Origin: Juglans regia
Lineage: Eukaryota; Streptophyta; Magnoliopsida; Fagales; Juglandaceae
Reading direction: 5' to 3'
Assembly: GCF_001411555.2 (NCBI RefSeq)
Contig: NC_049915.1
Location: 20,245,424-20,309,423, forward strand
Length of the DNA stretch: 64,000 nucleotides
The translations under genes were made by a program, and so were the position numbers. Positions 45,446-57,515 of this stretch are shown here, in pieces (position 1 is the stretch's first letter; each line of letters opens with the position of its first letter). The notes below the pieces were generated by a model. That model worked only from the letters and a program-made list of their open reading frames with translations. It searched no databases and was not told the origin of the DNA.

Positions 45446-47252
45446 CGATATCTAGTACAATTATTCTCATGTAACTGCTTGCGATTGCACTTTCATATAT
45501 ACAATCAGCTTATTTCAGTACTCATGTCTGCTTAAAGTATGGAAGACCTGGCCTTTAAATTTGCATATGCTGTACGTGTTAATTCTCAAGCATGATCTTG
45601 CCTCCTACTCTGTTATTAGTACTACTGAAAATTTAATATGGTTATTTTTTCTACCTTTTGGTATGTCCACGAAGTTGCATATCCCACATTTTTTGCTTCT
45701 TGGGATTGATACCTATTACATAATATAATTGGTATTCTCATGTTTAGAGCAGAATACATATATAAAAACCTTCATGAATATTGGTGTGAGTACTTGCGAT
45801 ATCTAGTACAATTATTCTCATGTAATTGCTTGCGATTGCACTTTCATATATATCAACTTATTTCAGTACTCATGTCTGCTTAAAGTATGGAAGACCTGGC
45901 CTTTTAATTTGTATATGCTGTACATGTTAATTCTCAAGCACGATCTTGCCTCCTACTCTGTTATTAGTATTACTGAAAATTTATTATGGTTATTTTTTCT
46001 AGCTTTTGTTATGTCCACGAAGTTGCATATCCCACATTTCTTGCTTCTTGGGATTGATACCTATTACATAATATAATTGGTATACTCATGTTTAGAGCAG
46101 AATACATATGTAAAAACCTTCATGAATATTGGTGTGAGTACTTGCGATATCTAGTACAATTATTCTCATGTAACTGCTTGCGATTGCACTTTCATATATA
46201 TCAACTTATTTCAGTACTCATGTTTGCTTAAAGTATGGAAGACCTAGCCTTTTAATTTGCATATGTTGTACATGTTAATTCTCAAGCATGATCTTGCCTC
46301 CTACTCTGTTATTAGTACTACTGAAAATTTAATATGGTTATTTTTTCTAGCTTTTGTTATGTCAACGAAGTTGCATATCCCACATTTCTTGCTTCTTGGG
46401 ATTGATACCTATTACATAATATAATTGGTATACTCATGTTTAGAGCAGAATACGTATGTAAAAACCTTCATGAATATTGGTGTGAGTACTTGCGATATCT
46501 AGTACAATTATTCTCATGTAACTCGATATCTAGTACAATTATTCTCATGTAACTGCTTGCGATTGCACTTTCATATATACAATCAGCTTATTTCAGTACT
46601 CATGTCTGCTTAAAGTATGGAAGACCTGGCCTTTTAATTTGCATATGCTATACATGTTAATTCTCAAGCATGATCTTGCCTCCTACTCTGTTATTAGTAC
46701 TACTGAAAATTTAATATAGTTATTTTTTCTACCTTTTGGTATGTCCACGAAGTTGCATATCCCACATTTCTTGCTTCTTGGGATTGATACTTATTACATA
46801 ATATAATTGGTATACTCATGTTTAGAGCAGAATACATATGTAAAAACCTTCATGAATATTGGTGAGTACTTGCGATATCTAGTACAATTATTCTCATGTA
46901 ACTCGATATCTAGTACAATTATTCTCATGTAACTGCTTGCGATTGCACTTTCATATATACAATCAGCTTATTTCAGTACTCATGTCTGCTTAAAGTATGG
47001 AAGACCTGGCCTTTTAATTTGCATATGCTGTACATGTTAATTCTCAAGCATGATCTTGCCTCCTACTCTGTTATTAGTACTACTGAAAATTTAATATGGT
47101 TATTTTTTCTAAATTTTGTTATGTCCACGAAGTTGCATATCCCACATTTCTTGCTTCTTGGGATTGATACCTATTACATAATATAATTGGTATACTCATG
47201 TTTAGAGCAGAATACATATGTAAAAACCTTCATGAATATTGGTGTGAGTACT
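45446..47252. repeat. Five-copy tandem array, unit about 348-351 bp
   Basis: Each unit opens cgatatctagtacaattatt. Starts are at 45446, 45797, 46145, 46493 and 46873. Copies 4 and 5 carry an extra partial copy of the opening 31 bp (46524 and 46904 are the second starts). Units differ by a few percent by eye. No ORF is conserved across units. Confidence 0.95.
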
Positions 47253-47674
47253 ACTGTTGGCACCATCCTATATATGCTATATATATAAATATACTATTGT
47301 TTCAACTTATATTTCGATTACAGAGAAGGGAATATGAATAATTTTTTAGTTTCTTGTTAGTTTCTTTTTTTTTTTCATTTTCTATCCAATTTTATAGACT
47401 GATGAGTGGTCAATATCATGAGGTTCTATCCAATTTATCAATCTCCCTACTTTTCACCTATCTTCACCTTCTTGAGTTTTCAAAATAGAATTCAATTAAA
47501 GTTTTAAAATTTAAATCTCTTATCATTGAAATATTAGATAAGAAAAGATTCATGGTTAATGTCCAACTATAATGCCTGCCTCTTTCTTCTTCTCCTTTCA
47601 TGGCTTTACTTATCAATTTTAAGTATGCATTGACTAATACAAGGGATCCATGGCTTGATTCTTCAGAATCACGC

Positions 47675-48101
47675 ATGGCATCATCCCAATCATCAGCTTT
47701 ATCCTATGATGATGTTATAGAATCACCAACTTGTTGGTGTGGTTTAAAAACACCACTAAAGACGTCCTACACTAAGAAAAATCCTGGAAGGATATTCTTT
47801 GCCTGCCCAAAGTATAATACGGTTAAGCAACTTTTAATTTGTTAGATTTGCATATTGATTTGCTGATTGCAGGGTGTATAGGGATCCATGTTAACTTGGG
47901 AGTTTGTACTGTGTGCAGGGAGATGCGACGTGTGAATTCTTTGTATGGGCGGATATATTTCAGTTGCTAGAGAAGAACACTTTATTAAGAGAGAATAAGG
48001 TTTTGAAGACGTGGGATGATGTATTAAAACGCGAGTATGCTGTTCGCAAAAGGGAAGATAAAGTGAGAGAGATGGCGAAGAATCTAAGAAAGGAAAAGTG
48101 A
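47675..48101 (+). CDS. Small GRF-type zinc-finger protein
   Basis: Two exons, 47675-47821 and 47919-48101 (GT-AG, phase 0), give 109 residues. An in-frame upstream ATG at 47600 would add 25 residues. Seen: MASSQSSALSYDDVIESP, then CWCGLKTPLKTSYTKKNPGR, FFACPKYNT, and CEFFVWAD after the intron. CxC...C...C matches the four Zn ligands of the GRF domain, with the typical GR/FF positions. The last 45 residues are Lys/Glu/Arg-rich and probably helical (LLRENKVLKTWDDVLKREY). Family knowledge: GRF fingers bind single-stranded DNA in TOP3A, NEIL3 and APE2; the many small plant versions (At4g04775-like) have no settled role and are often linked to transposons. The frame is intact. Confidence 0.85.
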
Positions 48102-48549
48102 AAGTTATTGTGTTTGTATTGGGTTGTCACCTTTGTAATAGTGTTCGCTTGGTTCGGATAAATTTCATGTAAAAAGTCCTTTTATTGGATTAGATCATTA
48201 ATTAATGTAGAGGTGCATTTTGGCTGGTTTATATAACTAGGTATTTGGGTTTGTTTTTGTTTTGCTTATTTTGTGAACTTGTTTTGTAAATTATTTGTGA
48301 AACTTGTGTAAAAATGGTAGTGCGATGGAAAATTTTGTACTGAAAGGTGTTGTACTGCTTATATCAGATGGGCAAGCTGTCATGAGATTTATTGGAACAC
48401 ATGATGTCGAAAATTTTCTCTCATAGTGGCTATATTCCAATTTTACTTAATTTTACTGATAGGTGTTCACTACCGTTATCAGATGAACTTTATCCTTTTG
48501 TTTTCTTTTACTTGTTATTTTTTGTTTACTGTTAGTTGGCAAAAATCAT

Positions 48550-48678
48550 GCCCAAGAAATTACGAAAATAAGTTATCGTAATGTCCCATTATCAGTAACG
48601 AAAATTAATGTCCCATGAAAAATCATGTTATCAGATGAACTTGTTTACTTGTTACGAAAATTACGTAATTTCTTGGGC
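48550..48678. repeat. Short foldback: 15-bp perfect inverted repeat
   Basis: GCCCAAGAAATTACG (48550-48564) and CGTAATTTCTTGGGC (48664-48678) with 99 bp between. The loop also has related atgtcccat and atcagatgaact repeats (also at 48480), so it looks like a scrambled duplication. Confidence 0.8.
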
Positions 48679-48780
48679 AAAACCACCGTTGTCGAAGCTA
48701 TCCAGCAATTTCAAGGACCTTGTACTACTACTTGTCTCCGTCTTACGGCTATTGCTCATGTTTTCCCAACTATGTGTATA

Positions 48781-48804
48781 TTATATATATATATATATAT
48801 ATAT
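48781..48804. repeat. TA microsatellite
   Basis: (TA)n, downstream of the GRF gene. Confidence 0.95.
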
Positions 48805-49063
48805 AAAGATTTCTTCAATTAATGCTTAAATTAAACCACCAAAACCAACGAAAAGTAGCATCGAAGTGCAATCGATTAGATTACACTCACAACCACCACC
48901 CACCAAACAGTACCAGTACTCCCTATATATGCAGTAGTAGTAGTAGTAATCGAAGAAACAAGATCATGACTATACATATATTCATCTATATATATTTAAT
49001 TATATATTATATCATAGGAGGTGGTAGCTAGCTAGCTTCACTTTAAACAAACTGCATTCATAC

Positions 49064-49429
49064 TTAAACATCCTGGAGAAGTTTCTTCCCACTATATGCA
49101 CCAGTCCAAAATAAGCTTACAGATAACACCTGGATGCACAAAAGAAAACTTGTGTCCCTATCTATGACTCTTTCAAATTGGAATTTATTGCATTTCTTAT
49201 TACAGTAAAAGCAGCTGGGCAGAAGAGCAAAACTTGCCGACTCACCAAAAGAAACCACCAGCATCCACCGACACCCATGCTTGAAGCCACAAGACCAGCT
49301 GCTCCAAAATACCATAATTCCACCCATAAAAGCACTCCAAACATAAATACATATGCTACTCTCATAACTTCTGGAAGACTCCATACCATCTTTACAGCTT
49401 TTTGCAACACCAGCAAGGTAAAAGGAAGT
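49064..49429 (-). pseudogene. Choline-transporter-like (CTL/PNS1-like) gene fragment
   Basis: Two exon-like blocks on the minus strand. 49429-49246 runs from cttttag|ACTTCC to CTTTTG|gtgagt and encodes KAVKMVWSLPEVMRVAYVFM and GAAGLVASSMG-VGGCWW. 49129-49064 starts after tccag and encodes VLSVSLFWTGA before an unrelated end and stop. Family knowledge: the order VWRLPEVMRVAY...ASSMGDGGRWW|...SLFWTG is my recollection of plant CTL/SLC44 (PNS1-like) proteins, which are multispan membrane proteins. The other membrane exons are absent, so it is a pseudogene piece. (GA)n lies upstream at 49481-49502. Confidence 0.6.
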
Positions 49430-49480
49430 CTAAAGATGAACAAGATGTTAGGTGAAAATTTTTGTAGTAAAAGACGACAT

Positions 49481-49502
49481 CAGAGAGAGAGAGAGAGAGA
49501 GA
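49481..49502. repeat. GA microsatellite
   Basis: (GA)10 or so next to the CTL fragment. Confidence 0.95.
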
Positions 49503-51388
49503 AGAACATGAAATAATTAAAGCAAAAAACTTTCAAGTAATAAAGTTGAGAATGGCATTGGGCACAGAAACTGGACGATCTACTCTAATACTCCTGGATG
49601 TATAAAAAATCTACATGAGACACATGCATCTGTAAAATCTAGCCACACTAATAGTTATTGCTTCCTTACTTGCTACGTAATTTTGTAATCGGTATAACTG
49701 GTAGGGCATTCATATCAAGGTTGCCTAAACCCAAATGTAACTGAGAACTAATTCAATTAAAACTACATATGATAAGAGAAGTAAATAATAACTCCAAAAG
49801 GCACAACACAAAAACTAAATGAATGAAAGCTTCAATTCCCCAACTAGTTTTGACAACCCATAATGCAATTCTACCACATACAATGTCTTTTCAAGTACAT
49901 TCAAATACAAATATTAGCCCCAAAAAAAAAAAAACCAAAAATGAAATAAACCTTTCTCTCATAGTATCATCTTCAAGCCCCCAAATGATTAAGTCTTTAC
50001 AAGGAGGCCCCATTCACAATTCTACTTGACACACACTCTAAACCCCCAACGCCCCCACCCCCCTGCCCCAAAAATAATAAAGAAAGAAAAAACTGTAAGC
50101 TCTCATCTCCATTTCAAATTTTAGGTACAATGACCCTAGCCTTGGAGCCTCATATAAGATATGCCTTCAAGTCCAAAAAATTAACTTCTATATCAGTTAC
50201 AGAAGGATCCCAATTCCTCAAAAGGGAGCTATAATTTTAGACCTAATAATAATGAATGATGCTGCTATTAAAAATATCATCTCCACAGTGCCTGCTAACT
50301 CACTATTTTCATAATAAAAAAAGGATACAATAAGCTGAGCAAATCTTGTGCATAGAGTTAGCCTTGTTCCAGTAAAGGCATTTCCCCAACTTTTAGAGTT
50401 TGTAGTGCTGTCTGAACAACATCTCAGTTTATTGAAACATCATATTAGATTTTCCATAAATCAGGATTTCATTGAGAGAGGCATTATACAATCATGCATC
50501 CATAGACATATTCTAGGTCGATGCCTTTTGCATGGATATTTCTACAAAATAAACACTAAATACACAAATAGTCAAAATGAGAGGAAAATACTCGAATTTC
50601 TGAAATGATAGTGCAAATTATAAAGTTCACAAATTTATTAAAATAATACTTCATTAATCATTAAATAAGAATAAAATAAAATAGAGTATCTGTCACTTTT
50701 GGGGCACCATCTTCGGTGGCCATGCAAGCATTTTCATACTCCAAATATACATTTATGAAAAATTACAAAAAATCTCCTGCACCAAATACCCTAAATGCTT
50801 GAAACACAGAAATAATTTGTCTTTTCTCCTGACACAAGGGACTAGAATAACCTCCATATAAAATATGGCCTCTTCATATATATATGATCAATTTTGTCCT
50901 GTCTATTAAAGTGGATGGATGAAAGTTTTCCACATAAAAGAATACACACACAGATAACGATAGATAAAGACATTGTTAATGGACGCCCCCAAAAATAAAT
51001 AAATATAATAGCAAAACCCAACACTCATCTTCTTAGGAGGATATATATATATATATATATATATTACTACTATATATATCAGACTCTTTACGGAGGATTT
51101 ATCAAACAATATATGCCATCAATAAAGGCAACTTTATTAGTTGGTGCATGCAGAAGTACCATGCAGAATATAGACAATGTCAACAGCTAATTAAACCACG
51201 TGATGAGTTGGAAGAGTTTTGAGTTCCAAACAAAAACATTAATCATTATCTAATACATACCCACGATGATCATATCATTGTCGTGGTTGTGATCCATCAA
51301 ACCCAAATTACATCTGTAAAAAATATTAACCCATATTAATGTGTTGTCGTCTAATATCATTAAAATACCGTTATAGTTTCGATTCACT
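49503..51388. other. Intergenic, nothing recognised except a TA microsatellite
   Basis: (TA)n at 51041-51064. The small ORFs have no recognisable motif. Confidence 0.5.
51041..51064. repeat. TA microsatellite
   Basis: (TA)12. Confidence 0.95.
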
Positions 51389-54300
51389 TACACTTTCTTG
51401 ACTTTGAAGTACTGTTTCTCGGTCCTGGGTTCCACTAATCTCAACAGTTGGTATGCTTTATGGAATAGCCTGATGATAAATACTTGTAAAAAATAGAGCA
51501 ATAACTCATAACTCAAATAAAAATATATACTTATTATATTACCCTCGCGTGTCCAACATTGGAAAAGTCCAAATCGGAAGGGCCAAATAGCCTCCTGCAA
51601 GTGTCCCCGACTGGTGTATCTTCCCCATCTCGCTATCAAAATAGTTATTTCTTTGTCAAATAACATTTATATTAAAATTTAAATAAATAAGTTAATATTA
51701 CAAGGAATCACCTGTTTGCGTTTTTCTTTTCCTGCAGCTTTCTTCGTCTTCTCCTTAACTTTCTGCAGGTCTCTCTCCATCCTGAATGCTCTTCTCAGAG
51801 ATGGGGGTCTGCCTTTTCCTCGGACAACACGTGGACTGAGTACTTTTGTTGAACTACCAATTGTAGTTGTATCCTTTGTCGTGCCATCAACATTTAAACA
51901 TTTTTCGGTCATCGATGGAGGTTCTTGGTCCGCTTCATACAGGTCAATCATTGCATTTAACTTAGATGTTGCATCCTCAGTATGTTTTTTCGAACTCGCC
52001 GCACAAGAATCATCTTATAACAGATATTCAACAGACTTGAATATCTATTAGCATCCTCCTGTTGATCCCCTGCGTCATAGCTGTTGTGGATTAACATGTA
52101 TCTTCTTTTGATGTCTTTTCTCCATCGATCCAAAATGTACCTATATGGTATTATCTTAATCCCGTTACATTTGAAGACGGCGAAGATGTGCCGGCACACT
52201 ATCCCCTTCATTTCAAATAAACCACAAGAACACTTGGCGACTGCATCGTCCTCATAAAAATTCACTGAATATGTAACCAGTTTAGTGAACTCTTCGACAC
52301 GAACTTCATCCTCTACCAGATAGATCTTACCATGGACATCCGACTTAAGTAAAACTGGATCCAAATCGATAATACTAGTAAGTTGGTGCTGAACTTCCCT
52401 GAATTTAGCATTTGTGTATAAATCTTGGTATTTCTTTTCAATTGGAGATCTAGAAATGCAAGGAATTGTGACATTAAATGACTGGAAGTCTGCGGCATTT
52501 TCGTTCTCAATCTTTTTTTTCAAGGCATTATCATATTGATCAACAAACTCTTTCAAGTTTGTCTTAGCATGAACATAACCATCAAAGAAGGCATTCATAC
52601 TCTCGCTACGCTGCGTTGTACTCATTCCAGCCCAAAAAACCATCTTCAAGAATGCCGGTACCCAATGCTCACGCTCAGTGTATAAACTCTGCAACTAGAC
52701 ATTCTCATGTAAGTTGTATGTGCTAATCAATTGATCCCAACATTTTTCAAACTCATCCGGCGTTTGGGTATCATATACACATTTCATCAATATAGTTTTC
52801 ATTCCATTCTTGTAAGAACCATAACAACCAAGCTTTTCAAGGACTTTCTTCAAGATATGCCACAGGCAAAATCTATGTCGGCTTTCTGGGAAAACTATTG
52901 CAATTACATTTTTCATGGCTCTGTCTTGGTCAGTGATAATAACCTTCGGCGCTATACCATCCATACACTGCAACCATGTTTGGAATAACCACACGAAGGT
53001 CTCAGTATCCTTAGAGGAAATCAAGCCAGCTCCCAACAAAATTGACTACCCATGGTGGTTTACACCAACAAATGGCGCAAAGGGCATCCCATATCGGTTC
53101 GTCAAGTATGTGGTGTCGAAGGTTACGACATCTCCGAAATATTGGTAGGCTGCTCTACTACGGGGGTCTGCCCAGAATATATTTTTTAACCTCCATTCAT
53201 CATCCAAGTCCATTAGTGCAAAGAACCCCGAATTTTTAAACTGCATACGTAAAAAGTAGTCTTGAAACGCTCCAGCACCACCTGCGATCAATCGTAGATG
53301 TTGTGCCTTGTTAATGTAGTTACGACAATCCTTTTCCAAAAACGGGAGGTTCTCAAAACCTTCCACACCAACAACAAGAGACCCGAAACTCTTATTCATT
53401 CGGATGCCGGCTAAATCATTCGTGTCTAGGACCCTTTTAACAGATTCACTCACTTCTCTATTACATCGAAAGAAGCGAGATTTCTTTGGACTGAGGCCGT
53501 GGTTGTGGATATTGTGAACTGTAGTCAGCCGAAACTTTCCATCAGCAACTTTTAAGGCATTAATTTTTGCCTTACATTCCGTCTTTCCTGTCGGCTGTGG
53601 GTTGGCGACATTTATAGTCTTATTCCGGGCCTTCCCTCCACGGGCACAGGCAAGAGTGACATATCTAACAGTATGATCCTCTCCCCTCTCACTCCTTTTT
53701 GTCATCACCCCAAACCCGCGTTTCTTCCCATATTCCTTATAATAACTCATTAAATCTTCTAAGGAATTAAACATCATCTCCGAAACTGGCTCATCATCAC
53801 CATCCATTTCCACTTTCTCTGATGTTCCTGCACTACCACACTCGATTTCTTCTGCATCTAGTCTATCAGGATGAATTTCTTCAACATCAGAAGATATAGC
53901 TGGCGATTCAGTTTGACCAACAAAGGGTCTATTATCCTCCGTACCCAGAAATTTGCTTGTAACAGAGGTATTGCTGGGAGACAACTGGCCTTCTATGCCT
54001 TATTGAAATGTGTAATTAGCATTCTGGAAAAAAGGAAAAAAAAAAGTTCAATTAAACTCTTAAAAAAAAAAACAACTGCAATTCAACTCTTCTAAAAAAT
54101 CAACTTATTAAAATTAAACGGCAAACATGACATCACCACCTGTATATTGCTTGAATATTGGTTGACAGTGGGAAATGGGAGAAAACCTGGTAACCACGTA
54201 GGCACTGGTCCATAGTAACCGTGCATTGGGGTGTTTGGAGAAGTTGATAGTATGTCCTGAAATGTTATTAGATAAATTATTGATGTGTTGAGAAAATAAA

Positions 54301-54574
54301 TATCAACTAATCTCGAATCTAATGTTATTGATAATTAAATAAAATAATATACCGCGGATGGGGGTCCATAATAACCGTGCATTGGGATGTTTGGAGAAGT
54401 TGATGGCATGTCCTGAAATGTGTTTTGATAAATTATTGATGTATTGAGAAAATAAATATCATACAATCTCGAATCTAATTTTATTGATATATTGCAAATA
54501 AAATAACATACCGCAGATGGAGGATTTAAGCTAGATGGTCTTAAGGTAGATGACTTTTCTTTTCCTCTTTCCAT
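51389..54574 (-). pseudogene. FAR1/FHY3-related (MULE-transposase-derived) gene, disabled by three stops and one frameshift
   Basis: Exons on the minus strand: 54574-54512 (MERGKEKSSTLRP), 54412-54353, 54256-54140, 54023-51712, and probable small 3' exons down to 51389. Domains: FAR1 zinc-binding region (YYKEYGKKRGFGVMTKRS, CKAKINAL, VHNIHNHGL), MULE transposase (VVTFDTTYLTNRYGMPFAPF, ISSKDTETFVWLF, ITDQDRAM, FCLWHILKK) and SWIM finger (CSCGLFEMKGIVCRHIF), then a Lys-rich tail (KGRPPSLRRAF). Breaks: TAA after TFQ (about 54000), TAG at 53045-53043 where relatives have Q (NHHGQS), TAG at 52694-52692 where relatives have W, and a shift near 52015. Family knowledge: FAR1 and FHY3 are nuclear transcription factors in phytochrome A signalling. 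Long frames survive, so the loss is recent. Confidence 0.88.
54240..54510 (-). repeat. Tandem duplication of an exon plus intron, about 155 bp
   Basis: The block with exon DMPSTSPNIPMHGYYGPPSA (54412-54353) and its intron recurs at 54256 as DILSTSPNTPMHGYYGPVP. The introns share ataaattattgatg, attgagaaaataaatatca and tctcgaatctaat. Each unit is about 156 bp. Confidence 0.88.
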
Positions 54575-54599
54575 GCTAAGAGGGAGACAAATGCATCTT

Positions 54600-56806
54600 G
54601 TCAATAGTAATATTGTATAACTCCAACCACATTAAAATCTATGAACTGGTACAATAGATCTCATTTCAAATAAAATGTTTAATATTTATTTCATTCATGA
54701 GCATTAATGGATGCAAAGTTTAATATGTATATACTTTATATTATGATTCTAGATTGAAAATGTTGACATTTTTATGCTCTTTTCAAGTTATTTTCAGAAT
54801 GGGTTTTTCTTTTTCTTTTCCTTCTTTTATTTCTTTTTTGAAAATTGCTTATTATAAGATTAATCATATTTACTCTCCTATTCTTTGAAAATGAAAATAA
54901 TTTTATCAAATTGGTGTAGTTAAGTATTTTCCCTACCAAGACATACTCACGGTCAAATGTTAATGTGACCTGTATTTTCAAGTTAGTGAAATGTGATATA
55001 AGCTATAAAATGCACAAAAATAAGGAAATCTTGCTATCTACACCATAAAGTTTTTCATGTTCTATTAATTTACATGCCAATTGTTTGCCAATAATCTGTT
55101 AAAAAGAAAAGAACACAATAAAGAACAGTTTCATTTCACTAGCAAATTTTTGGGAAAAGATCCTAAAATAGTTGGCCTCATTCCTTCCCTTCATTATTGT
55201 TTTTGTGCTGTGCATTGAGCAGGGCATTTCATCCGAGTCCAATGAAGATGGAAGCTGAAAGTTAGAACACATGCTCAGGTATTAAGTGGATGATATGCGC
55301 TTTATTCGTATAAGCAAAAGTATATTTGCGTATTCATTTATTGTCACACCTAGTACACAACAGCCTATTACATGAGCGAATATAAAAAGTATTTATGATA
55401 TAACTTTTCCAATAACAGTAATAGAAAAAACAGTAATTAATATATTTAACCACTATCTAATAAATAGCAGAACTTATTCATTTATCTATAGCAGAGATAA
55501 AAGAAAAAGAGAGACCGAATTGATACAACCTAGAAGCCAATCAAAATATGCAAAAGCATTACAGCACCTTGATGATCACCTTCTTCATGGATCACTCAAA
55601 CTAAAACCAATTAATTTGCTTCAAGTTAGTTAGGTCCTGGTTGTTTGAAGAACCAGTCCAGTCCAGTGGAACAAGAACAAGAACATGTACATGTCTTTTT
55701 AAGAAAGCCATTGGTAATTAAAGAAACTTTTCAAAGAATGACAAGGTCTTTTGGCAGTACTCATCAAGTTTTTGTAGGCGGAAACCAGTAAGCATAAAAC
55801 AGGAATAAATTGACTCTTACAATCCGATTAATATAAAAATAACTTAATTTCTAATGTAAAACATAAATATCTTATGTAATTTAACTTTCCTTCCCTTGTG
55901 TAGATAGCCATTGTAATAATATCATACAAATGGGAGAGAAGGAAATCCATAAGGGTTCTGGACACAATGATACTGGGAAAGCAGCTGAAAGTTGGAAGAC
56001 CAAATCAATGAACTGAATGGAAAAAATAAAAATAAAAAATTCAGGGGAACCTTTCTCAAGCCTCTAGCAGGATGAAAAATTTCCTTGGTTAAATGAAGCT
56101 TTTTGCGAGTTGGGTCTGTCATCTTTTTAACTCCAATCTCATTTCAGTGACCAATTCCCAGCCTGTTGTTATCCCCCAAATCCATCTGCCCAATTGTTTA
56201 GACTGGATCATGGTTCTGGAGGGTATGCATACAGAGCCCCACTAAACACTTTTTATCTTTATGTTTGATGATATCGGCACCAGTTAATCGTCAAATAAAA
56301 TAAGTGAAAAACTACCTACTTCTAAACTCGCCTCAATTCTTCTATATATTTCGTTGAACAAATAGCAATGCTTATTAGTAGATATTAACGTTAGCTTTGT
56401 AAGATCGAATCCATAAAACCAAAGGCTGTTGATCTGCTGTAATAACAATTCTTCTATATATTTCGTTGAGAATGTGTGAAGAACAACCGAAAATCAAATC
56501 TAAAATAAGAGAAATTCTTACTTTGTCGTTATACAGTGGAAGAAGCAGACATCGAAATCTGTAGAAGCAAACCCACGTCGACGCCGGCTCAGATCCGGAA
56601 TATGTGATGGACGGCGACTGAAACAACCAGCTCTTCAATCCACGGCGGCGACAAGGACAGACGGAATCCTTCCGAGGGTCTCTGGGGGTTCAGCGATGAA
56701 CAACGAGCTTCGGCTAATTTTTTTTCCGTTTCCCTCTCTTTCAGCCATTTCATTCGTTTTCCCCCCACTTTTTTTTTTAATTATTATTTTAAATTTAAAA
56801 ATCGGT
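54600..56806. other. Upstream region of the FAR1-like gene
   Basis: AT-rich with no conserved ORF. The segment 56523-56800 on the minus strand is GC-rich for this window, ends tataacgacaaa|gtaaga, and could be an untranslated first exon. The 22-mer attcttctatatatttcgttga occurs twice (56336 and 56448 region). Confidence 0.4.
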
Positions 56807-56839
56807 TGACGTGGCAGCTGACGTGGCAATGCCACGTCA
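56807..56839. promoter_or_regulatory. Triple TGACGTGGCA element (bZIP-type ACGT cluster)
   Basis: TGACGTGGCA at 56807-56816 and 56819-56828, and its reverse complement TGCCACGTCA at 56830-56839. The second and third form a near-perfect palindrome. TGACGTGG is a C-box/G-box hybrid recognised by plant bZIPs (TGA, S-group and GBF types). It sits where a minus-strand promoter would be. Confidence 0.6.
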
Positions 56840-57335
56840 GCCAGTTCCGCACCGATTTCGCACTGGCAGTTGTATATAGAACTATTGAAAAAATAAATTT
56901 TGGAAATCTTTTTCTACAGTATAATTATATATTAATGCCAGTTATAAGTCTTAAATAATCAAGTTTGGCACAAGTTTTTTGTTAAAAAAGTGGTAACATA
57001 AAAAAAATATTTTTTTACTTTTGCATAATAAACTCTACTTTTTTTTTTTTTCAAAATGACAATTAAATTTGTCCATTTAAAATTTATACAAAATATTACT
57101 CTTAAAATAAGTTCATCCATCAACTTTTTCGTCCACATGAAGTAACATGAAACTAATGATCCAATCACAAACTACAAGTATCCAACATAATCTTTTAAGA
57201 AAACAGTTTTGTTACTCATCAATGTCATCATCTCATTGAATCCACTTATTTTTAAGTTTTTTATTTTTATTTTATTTTATTCATCCTAAACTAATAAGTT
57301 CTTTTGTTTATGAAAAAGTTATTTTACCTCTCGAG

Positions 57336-57515
57336 TTGTACCGCTCAAATGTACGGCTTGACAAGAATTTTTTTTTACTTAGTAATTAAAGAAGTGATTT
57401 TAAGTATATTAGTGTATTTTTTTTAAATATTTAAATATATTAAAAAATATATAAAAAAAAATAACTAGTGTCAGTAGGAGTGGTGCTATCAGGCGGCAGA
57501 GTAGCACCGCTCCTT
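57336..57515. mobile_element. MITE family B, copy 2
   Basis: Shares with 17908-18152 the core ttagtaattaa...gaagtgattttaagtatatta, aaatatttaaatatatta and an end rich in ggcggca/gtgctatca. The left edge is not sharp. Confidence 0.55.

Larger units (their letters stand above)
44560..47590 (+). other. Putative 5'UTR exon and leader intron of the GRF gene
   Basis: CT-rich leader sequence at 44560-44729 ends acagagcag|gtaggc, a good donor. No coding potential continues. The region to 47590 then contains telomere-like repeats and the 350-bp tandem array. Its link to the GRF gene is inference from position and strand. Confidence 0.4.

Noticed and set aside
45446..47252. CRISPR array
   Set aside because: 350-bp units without spacers, in a plant genome.
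49178..49516. 112-codon ORF on the plus strand
   Set aside because: It is the complement of the choline-transporter-like fragment, which has the better protein signal.
55922..56835. Small minus-strand ORFs of 66-87 codons
   Set aside because: No motifs and no consistent splicing into a protein; at most untranslated exons.
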